From positions 1 to 64,000 of the forward strand of contig CAZAOZ010000007.1 of assembly GCA_964486865.1 (NCBI GenBank): a DNA stretch of 64,000 bases. Direction: 5' to 3'. Origin of the DNA: Ga0077527 sp964486865 (GTDB lineage: Bacteria; Pseudomonadota; Gammaproteobacteria; Burkholderiales; SG8-41). A program made the position numbers and the translations under genes. Numbering within the stretch: the stretch's first letter is position 1; every line of letters starts with the position of its first letter. The notes beneath the pieces are model-generated. The model was not told the DNA's origin. It searched no databases and saw nothing but the letters and a program-made list of their open reading frames with translations. Shown here in pieces: positions 58,856-64,000 of this stretch.

Positions 58856-60727
58856 CTACAGCGGCCAAACCTTCAGCAACACGGGAATGCTGACACAGAC
58901 GACCAGAATGTCGATCGGCAGTCCGAGGCGCCAGTAGTCACCGAAACGGAATCCGCCGGGGCCGAGGATCAGCGTGTTGTTCTGGTGCCCGATCGGGGTC
59001 AGGAAAGAGCACGAGGCGCCGATGGCCACCGCCATCAGGAAGGGATCGGCGCTGACTCCCAATTGGCCCGCGGCACCGATGGCGATGGGACACATGACGG
59101 CCGCAGTGGCGGCATTGTTCATCATGTCGGTGAGTATCATGGTGGCGACGAGGATTACCACGAGCCCGAAGATCACTTCGCCTCCCGCCACATTATCGAG
59201 CAGGAATCGTGCGATCACGTTGGCTGCACCCGTGGATTCCATCGCGCCGGCGACCTGGATCAGCGCGGCGAGCAGCACGATCACCGGCCAGTCGATCGCC
59301 TCGTAGACTGAACGTGGCGGCACGGTACGCAGCGCCATCGACGCGAGCACGCCCATCCCGAACGAAATCGCCGCCGGCAACAGGCCAAAGGCCGCACCGC
59401 CCACTGCGGCGATCATGATGGCGCCCGCAGTGAACGCCTTGCCCTTGTCCGGGATGCGCAGTTCGCGCTCTGCAAGCGGGACGCAACCCGCGTTCGTGGA
59501 AAATTCCAAAATGGCTTCGGGCGCGCCCTGCATCAACAGCAGATCGCCGGCCGCCAGGTGCATTGAGCGCAGCCGCACCATCGAGCGGTGTCCCTGGCGC
59601 GATACCGCGAGCAGATTGATGCCGTAGTGCGAGCGTAACTGGATGTCGCTCGCGGAGCGGTTCACCAGCATGGAACCTGGCAGAACCGCCAGTTCCATCA
59701 GTACGATGTCGTCCGACGGTGGGGCGGGTTCTTCTGCGACCCCCCCTTTTTTTTCGTCAGTGCGTTTCTGCTGTTCCGCTTTTTCCGATGGTGCGGTTGC
59801 GGTTCCATCGTCAGCATCAATCTTGTCCGCCAGATCCTTGTGGGCTTCCACCATCTTCAGACCGAGGCTCGACAGTACGCCGGACAGCGCTTCGGCTTCG
59901 GCTTCGATGACCAGTATGTCGCCGGCCCGAATCACGCGACCCGGTCGCGGCGCCGTCACGCGGACTTCGTTGCGTACCAGTCCGACGACCTGTGCGCCGG
60001 TTTCGTCCAGTGTTGCCTCAATTTGTCGCAGGGTCTTGCCGGCCGCGGCGCTCGCCTCGGGTACATGCACCTCGGTGAGATAGGCGCCAGTGTCGAAGCC
60101 CTCGGTCTCGGACTGTTTGCGCGCCGGCACCAGCCGCCAGCCGACCAGCGCGACGAAGAGGACGCCGGTCGCGGCCACGGCCAGGCCCACGGGCGTGAAA
60201 TCGAACATGCCGAAAGTGCCGGAACCGGTCTGCGCGCGGAAGCTGGACACGATCAGGTTGGGCGGTGTGCCGATCAGTGTGGTCATGCCGCCGAGGATTG
60301 ATCCAAATGCCAGCGGCATCAGCACTTTGCCCGGTGGCAGTTTCTGCCTGGCAGCGATCTGGATGGCCACCGGCATCAGCAGTGCGAGCGCGCCGACGTT
60401 ATTCATGAACGCCGAGAGCACGGCGGCAAGGCCCGTCAGCGCAGCAATGGTCAATGTGGGTCCGGATTTGGCCGGCAGGAGGTGGCGGGTGATGGCATCG
60501 ACCGCACCGGTGTTCTGCAGGCCCTGGCTCAGTACCAGTACGCAGGCGACGGTGATCACTGCAGGATGACCGAATCCGGCAAAGGCGTCAGCGGCAGGAA
60601 CCAGACCTGCAATCACGCACGCCAGCAGCGCGGCCACGGCGACCATGTCGTGGCGCCAGCGGTCCCACAGGAACATCGCGGCGGTGGCGAACAGGATGAC
60701 GAGGATGAAGATTTGATCGTGGGTCAT
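58856..60727 (-). CDS. SLC13-family permease with TrkA-C domains
   Basis: An inner-membrane protein of 623 residues. The membrane halves share the permease motifs TGLAAVLSAFMNNVGALALLMPV and ILTDMMNNAATAAVMCPIA, each with the SNT/NNA-type hairpin of the DASS family. Between them lie two TrkA-C-like modules (EVHVPEASAAAGKTLRQIEA, MELAVLPGSMLVNRSASDIQL) joined by a charged linker. That linker contains DEKKGGVAEEP, encoded by A8 followed by G7 on the minus strand (59740-59754). Likely an anion/Na+ symporter for sulfate or dicarboxylates. The start at 60727 gives the expected N-terminus. Confidence 0.9.
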   Translation of the reverse strand: MTHDQIFILVILFATAAMFLWDRWRHDMVAVAALLACVIAGLVPAADAFAGFGHPAVITVACVLVLSQGLQNTGAVDAITRHLLPAKSGPTLTIAALTGLAAVLSAFMNNVGALALLMPVAIQIAARQKLPPGKVLMPLAFGSILGGMTTLIGTPPNLIVSSFRAQTGSGTFGMFDFTPVGLAVAATGVLFVALVGWRLVPARKQSETEGFDTGAYLTEVHVPEASAAAGKTLRQIEATLDETGAQVVGLVRNEVRVTAPRPGRVIRAGDILVIEAEAEALSGVLSSLGLKMVEAHKDLADKIDADDGTATAPSEKAEQQKRTDEKKGGVAEEPAPPSDDIVLMELAVLPGSMLVNRSASDIQLRSHYGINLLAVSRQGHRSMVRLRSMHLAAGDLLLMQGAPEAILEFSTNAGCVPLAERELRIPDKGKAFTAGAIMIAAVGGAAFGLLPAAISFGMGVLASMALRTVPPRSVYEAIDWPVIVLLAALIQVAGAMESTGAANVIARFLLDNVAGGEVIFGLVVILVATMILTDMMNNAATAAVMCPIAIGAAGQLGVSADPFLMAVAIGASCSFLTPIGHQNNTLILGPGGFRFGDYWRLGLPIDILVVCVSIPVLLKVWPL

Positions 60728-60938
60728 GGCATGCAGGACTGGGGTACTGGCGCGATCATAGTCGATTGCCGCAGCGGTCACCGCATTGCGGGGATTGACG
60801 CCGGCACTGCACGTATCCCCGTTTGAAGTGACGCCGGCGTACCTGATCGTGGTCAGATTTTACTGCAGTGACTGCCGGGCGCCGCACATCAGGCGGAGCA
60901 GCCGGGCGCACAGAAGGCGCCCGGCGGGTGCTACAGGT

Positions 60939-61208
60939 TCATTCGTTGACCGCGGTTTTGACCGGCGGTTGTGCCTTGGCTTTGCGGCCGGGGGCGGCAG
61001 GCGGAATGTAGCCCGAGATGCGGCAGAGCACGGCTTCGATTTCCTTGCCGTCTTTGTAACGGATGGAGCGGCACACCATCACAGCACCCTTGGCGTGCAG
61101 GTCGGTCACGCGCGAGCGCACGGCCGAGATCGACAACCCGGTGGCGGCAGCGATTTCCGAATCGAGACGTTCGCCGCTGTTTTGCAGATATTCGAGGATT
61201 TCTTGCAT
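60939..61208 (-). CDS. Winged-helix transcriptional regulator-like protein
   Basis: A protein of 89 residues. MQEILEYLQNSGERLDSEIAAATGLSISAVRSRVTDLHAKGAV is a winged helix-turn-helix of the MarR/FaeA sort, followed by a short beta wing (VCRSIRYKDGKEIEAVL) and a basic tail (GRKAKAQPPVK). A small DNA-binding protein with unknown targets. Confidence 0.7.
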   Translation of the reverse strand: MQEILEYLQNSGERLDSEIAAATGLSISAVRSRVTDLHAKGAVMVCRSIRYKDGKEIEAVLCRISGYIPPAAPGRKAKAQPPVKTAVNE

Positions 61209-61539
61209 TTCAGATGCCTTTCATTGCAATCGGTCGGGTGGCCACTGGTGGCAGGCCGCTACAGCAGGGCCGCGCATGATACAGGAGTTCGGCGTTCCCT
61301 ACCTCAGGGAGCCTGCGGGACGGCGGGTGTTGCAGTCCGGGCCCGGAGTTACCGCGGTATGCGATGTTTTATTGTAACACGTTGAATAAAAAGAATAAAC
61401 AGGCATTTCAGGGTATCCGCACTGCACCGGCCTGCTGATCTGCCGTGATCCGGGTCCCCTGCGCAGGTTGCGCGCGGACTACGCCACCACCACCCCTGGG
61501 GCGATGTCCGCGTCTGAATGATCCTGTAGCCGGGACTGC
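61209..61539. other. Intergenic region, no gene recognised
   Basis: About 330 bp between the regulator gene and the cytochrome gene, both on the minus strand. An AT-rich patch at 61365-61400 might be the promoter of the regulator gene. No hairpin with a T run was found. Confidence 0.4.
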
Positions 61540-61914
61540 TTACGGTGATGTGCCCTGATTAAACATGTAGATGACCGCTTCCCGTACTTCAGGATCGGTC
61601 AGGGCGGCCATGCCGCCGCGCGCGGGCATGTCCCCGTGTCCCCTGATCGCGGAGAGCACCAGTGGATCGACTCCAAACTTCATGCGGGGTATCCACGCGG
61701 TCCGGTCACCGATTTTTGGTGCGCCGTGCTCACCGGTGCCGTGACATTTGATGCACTGCATTTCGACAATTTTTTTGCCGCTGTCCCCGCTGCCCTGCGC
61801 CATCGCATCTCCGAAGGTGACCGGCATCGCGATGCTCGCGACGCCGCAGATGAACAGAAATTCCGCTGTCCTGACCGGTGATGAATAGCCGTTGATGCAC
61901 ATGGGGCTGCTCAT
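61540..61914 (-). CDS. Small c-type cytochrome
   Basis: A protein of 124 residues with a signal/anchor helix (AEFLFICGVASIAMPVTFG) and one heme motif CIKCH, with the distal methionine probably in GHGDMPARGGM. The segment GEHGAPKIGDRTAW is usual in cytochrome c5-like proteins. It carries electrons in the periplasm. GGAGA lies before the ATG at 61914. The longer frame to 62058 crosses the FNR-type box region and was rejected. Confidence 0.85.
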   Translation of the reverse strand: MSSPMCINGYSSPVRTAEFLFICGVASIAMPVTFGDAMAQGSGDSGKKIVEMQCIKCHGTGEHGAPKIGDRTAWIPRMKFGVDPLVLSAIRGHGDMPARGGMAALTDPEVREAVIYMFNQGTSP

Positions 61915-62075
61915 GAGAATTCTCCTTCCGCGACCAAGCTCTGCCTGTTGGCAACCCGCCAGTTTCATTGCGCGTATGAATTGAAACCGGCGGGCATGGA
62001 CGGAACACCATCCCGTCCATTCCCTTGAAGTCTGCGCCATCCGATCTGTCACAGGCACTATTTTTCCGGTGGTTA

Positions 62076-62089
62076 TTGATTCAGGTCAA
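62076..62089 (-). promoter_or_regulatory. FNR/ANR-type box upstream of cytochrome c gene
   Basis: TTGAT-TCAG-GTCAA fits the FNR family form with the strong TTGAT half site. Its centre lies about 168 bp before the cytochrome start at 61914, so activation would imply a leader of about 125 nt. The only other gene nearby, the MFS transporter, is transcribed away from it and ends at a terminator. Confidence 0.6.
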
Positions 62090-62126
62090 TGCTGTCGCAC
62101 GAGGCGACGCGGTTCCAGCGCAAAAC

Positions 62127-62155
62127 AAAAACGCCGCGCAGTGCGCGGCGTTTTA
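62127..62155 (-). terminator. Terminator of the MFS gene
   Basis: AAAACGCCGCGCA (62128-62140) and TGCGCGGCGTTTT (62142-62154) pair perfectly over 13 bp with one central base. On the minus strand the stem ends in TTTTTG, suitable for termination. Confidence 0.88.
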
Positions 62156-62178
62156 TGCGTTTGCATGGTGCCGGGGCG

Positions 62179-63396
62179 TTACGACTTCACCGGTTTTGTT
62201 TCCGGTTCTTCCGGCAGCAGTAGCACGATGGCAGCCTTGATCGCGGCGATGCCGGCGAGGATCCACAGCGACGATGAAAACCCGATGGCCTTGACGATCG
62301 GGCCGAGCGCCCACACCGCAGCCGAGCTGAAGCCGAGGGCCACCGTCAGCCGCATGCCCGCCACGCGCGAGCGCAGGCGGTCATCGACGTAGCGCACGAT
62401 CATCGCGTCGGTGAACGGGATCGAGCCGAAGACAAACACCATCACCGTCAGCAGCGCGACAAACAGCCACCAGTCCTGGGTGTACGCCGCCCAGATCAGC
62501 AGCGGAATCTGGATCACCGACATCCAGAACTGCAGCGGCTTGAACGGCACTTTGTCGATCAGGCTGCCGACGATGACCTGCGCGAATGAAGCGACGGCGT
62601 AGATGATGGCCAGCAGTGTGCCGATGACGGCGGGGTCTTCGATGACGCCCCTGAAGCCTTCGGCCAGCAATTGCGAGTTGCCGTTGGTGGTGAAGTTGAA
62701 CAGTATGGTGCTTACGGCCGCGGCTGCGGTCATCACCGCGAAGGCGCGTACCAGCATTTCCGGAGACAGCGTGACTTTGGCTTTGCCGCCCTTGCGCCTG
62801 GCGGGCGATTCGATTTCCTTCGGACACACCATCGCAAACGCGATGCCGCAGCCGATGGCGATCAGGCCGGGCACGATGAACGCGGCGCGCCAGCCGATCC
62901 ATTTGACGAGAAATCCGGTCACCAGCGCGGCTACGGCGATGCCGAGATTGCCGGCGAGACCGTTCAGGCCGATTACCGCGCCGGGGTTGGGCACGCCCTG
63001 CACCAGCATCGGGATGCCGACCGGATGGTAGATGGAGGCGAAGGCGCCGAGCAGCGTCAGTGCGGCGGCGAGCTGCCAGGCATTCTGCGTCGCGGCCACC
63101 AGCAGGGCGGATACGCCCATGCCGACAAAGAAAATGATCATCATGATGCGCCGGCCCCATTTGTCACCCAGATGGCCAGCGGGCAACGCACCCAGACCGA
63201 ACAGCGCGAAGGCGCCGACGCTGTAGGGCATCAGATCGGTCCAGTTCGCGTAACCGAATTCGACGGCGACCGAGGCGACAGCCGTGGCGAAAATCAGCAG
63301 GAACATGTGGTCCACGGCGTGGCCGATGTTCAGCAGCAGTTTCACGATGCCGGGGAGGCCAGCGGGGTGCGGTGCGGTTTGGGCGGCAGTGGTCAT
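62179..63396 (-). CDS. Major facilitator superfamily transporter
   Basis: A protein of 405 residues with about 12 hydrophobic helices. GVGALPAGHLGDKWGRRIMMI-type sequence gives the MFS loop 2-3 motif (LGALPAGHLGDKWGRRI). A proline/glycine-rich helix 5 (YHPVGIPMLVQGVPNPGAVIGL) is seen. Such proteins transport small solutes, e.g. organic acids or drugs; the substrate is not predictable. Identical-type terminators flank the gene on both sides. Confidence 0.88.
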   Translation of the reverse strand: MTTAAQTAPHPAGLPGIVKLLLNIGHAVDHMFLLIFATAVASVAVEFGYANWTDLMPYSVGAFALFGLGALPAGHLGDKWGRRIMMIIFFVGMGVSALLVAATQNAWQLAAALTLLGAFASIYHPVGIPMLVQGVPNPGAVIGLNGLAGNLGIAVAALVTGFLVKWIGWRAAFIVPGLIAIGCGIAFAMVCPKEIESPARRKGGKAKVTLSPEMLVRAFAVMTAAAAVSTILFNFTTNGNSQLLAEGFRGVIEDPAVIGTLLAIIYAVASFAQVIVGSLIDKVPFKPLQFWMSVIQIPLLIWAAYTQDWWLFVALLTVMVFVFGSIPFTDAMIVRYVDDRLRSRVAGMRLTVALGFSSAAVWALGPIVKAIGFSSSLWILAGIAAIKAAIVLLLPEEPETKPVKS

Positions 63397-63495
63397 GGGC
63401 GTCTATTGTGCTTGAAATGCGGGCAGCCGTGTTTGCACCGGAATCAGGTGTTCGCAGCATGGACTAAGTGCATGGCCGCGATGCCGTAAGCCATA

Positions 63496-63524
63496 AAAAA
63501 ACGCCGCGCACTGCGCGGCGTTTT
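63496..63524 (-). terminator. Terminator of the truncated Bug gene
   Basis: AAAACGCCGCGCA (63498-63510) and TGCGCGGCGTTTT (63512-63524) pair over 13 bp; on the minus strand T7 follows the stem. Except for the central base it is the same sequence as the terminator at 62127. Confidence 0.85.
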
Positions 63525-63553
63525 CCATGGATTATTACGGCAGTGCCGTCCGG

Positions 63554-64000
63554 TCACTGCCCCTTGGCGCCGGAGACTTTGACCAGTTCGCTGATGCGTT
63601 TGTGCTCGTCGCGCCGCCAGACATCGAGGCCGGCACGATCGCTGCCGACGATGTCGATGCCCAGGTTTTTGAGTTTTTCGCCGAAGGCCGGTTCCCGGAC
63701 GGACTTGGCGATTTCGGTGCTGACCTGGTTCATGATCGGTGTCGGCGTGCGTGTGGCGGCGACGACGCTGTACCAGGCGTTCATGGCATAGCCGGGAACC
63801 ACTTCGCCGATCGCCGGCACGTCCGGAATCAGCGGGGAGCGTTTGGCCGTGGTTACGCCCAGCGCGCGCAACCGTCCGCCCTGGATGTGGGGCAGCGCCG
63901 CGGGCAACACCGCGTAGGTGGTCTGCACTTCATTGGCCAGTGTGTCGGCGATGGATTGCGGGACGCCCTTGTACGGCACATGCAGCATGTTGGTGCCGGT
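63554..64000 (-). CDS. Bug-type binding protein, C-terminal part (5' end outside window)
   Basis: The last 148 codons of a third Bug protein, running off the window at 64000. MLHVPYKGVPQSIADTLANEV, then RLRALGVTTAKRSPLIPDVPAIGE and PGYAMNAWYSVVAATRTP match the ends of the two Bug genes at 53-55 kb. The open frame continues upstream past its internal ATG at 63988, in line with GTNMLHVPYKG seen in relatives. Transcription ends at the terminator at 63496. Confidence 0.9.
   Translation of the reverse strand, partial: TGTNMLHVPYKGVPQSIADTLANEVQTTYAVLPAALPHIQGGRLRALGVTTAKRSPLIPDVPAIGEVVPGYAMNAWYSVVAATRTPTPIMNQVSTEIAKSVREPAFGEKLKNLGIDIVGSDRAGLDVWRRDEHKRISELVKVSGAKGQ

Overview
The window reads as one contiguous piece of a betaproteobacterial chromosome. 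GC is high, genes are dense and nearly all are intact. The placement rests on several features: three tripartite-tricarboxylate (Bug-type) periplasmic binding proteins, a PhaM-type PHA granule regulator, the rppH...CNP1/proB/obgE/rpmA/rplU//ispB order, a pilS-pilR-ampD-nrdA-nrdB run, and FNR/ANR-type boxes. Burkholderiales or Rhodocyclales are the likeliest orders; I cannot fix a genus.

Layout. 1-4.2 kb: the rppH tail, a CBS-domain protein, then a rubrerythrin / Fe-S oxidoreductase subunit / DUF3501 / CNP1-like run. 4.2-8.4 kb: the ribosomal-GTPase block rplU-rpmA-obgE-proB on the minus strand, divergent from ispB, followed by tRNA-Pro(CGG). 8.4-16.7 kb: pilS-pilR (type IV pilus two-component system), ampD and class Ia nrdAB with a recognisable promoter and NrdR-like box. 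16.9-22 kb: small conserved proteins (DUF2442, a Lys-rich H1-like protein, DUF302) and a phnD-phnC-phnE-phnE importer. 22-25.2 kb: a translationally coupled minus-strand operon (unknown 201-aa protein, HAD phosphatase, threonine aldolase) whose 5' end is a 127-bp tandem duplication. 25.2-45.8 kb: mainly housekeeping (lytic transglycosylase, phaM, a TauD-like dioxygenase, an FAH/prolyl aminopeptidase pair, maeB, fumC, MOSC, NUDIX, patatin, greB, cbiB-like, rsgA, phhB, M48 protease, orn, pgi, lrgAB, EI24) with two copies of a hairpin repeat.

45.8-62.1 kb is the most distinctive part. Near-perfect FNR/ANR boxes lie in front of a small membrane protein gene, a ribosome hibernation factor fused to a cold-shock-like domain, a lipoprotein gene and a cytochrome c gene. 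Between them sit a P2C-like (Na,K-ATPase-like) P-type ATPase, a DUF883/YqjE/YqjK membrane trio, a HIG1-like protein, an MscS channel, a decayed PAS-GGDEF gene and an SLC13 carrier with a homopolymer tract in its coding region. I read this as an oxygen-limitation and dormancy gene set. The boxes are seen directly; co-regulation is inferred. The window ends in an MFS transporter between two near-identical terminators and a truncated Bug gene.

No CRISPR array, insertion sequence, prophage or rRNA gene was seen.
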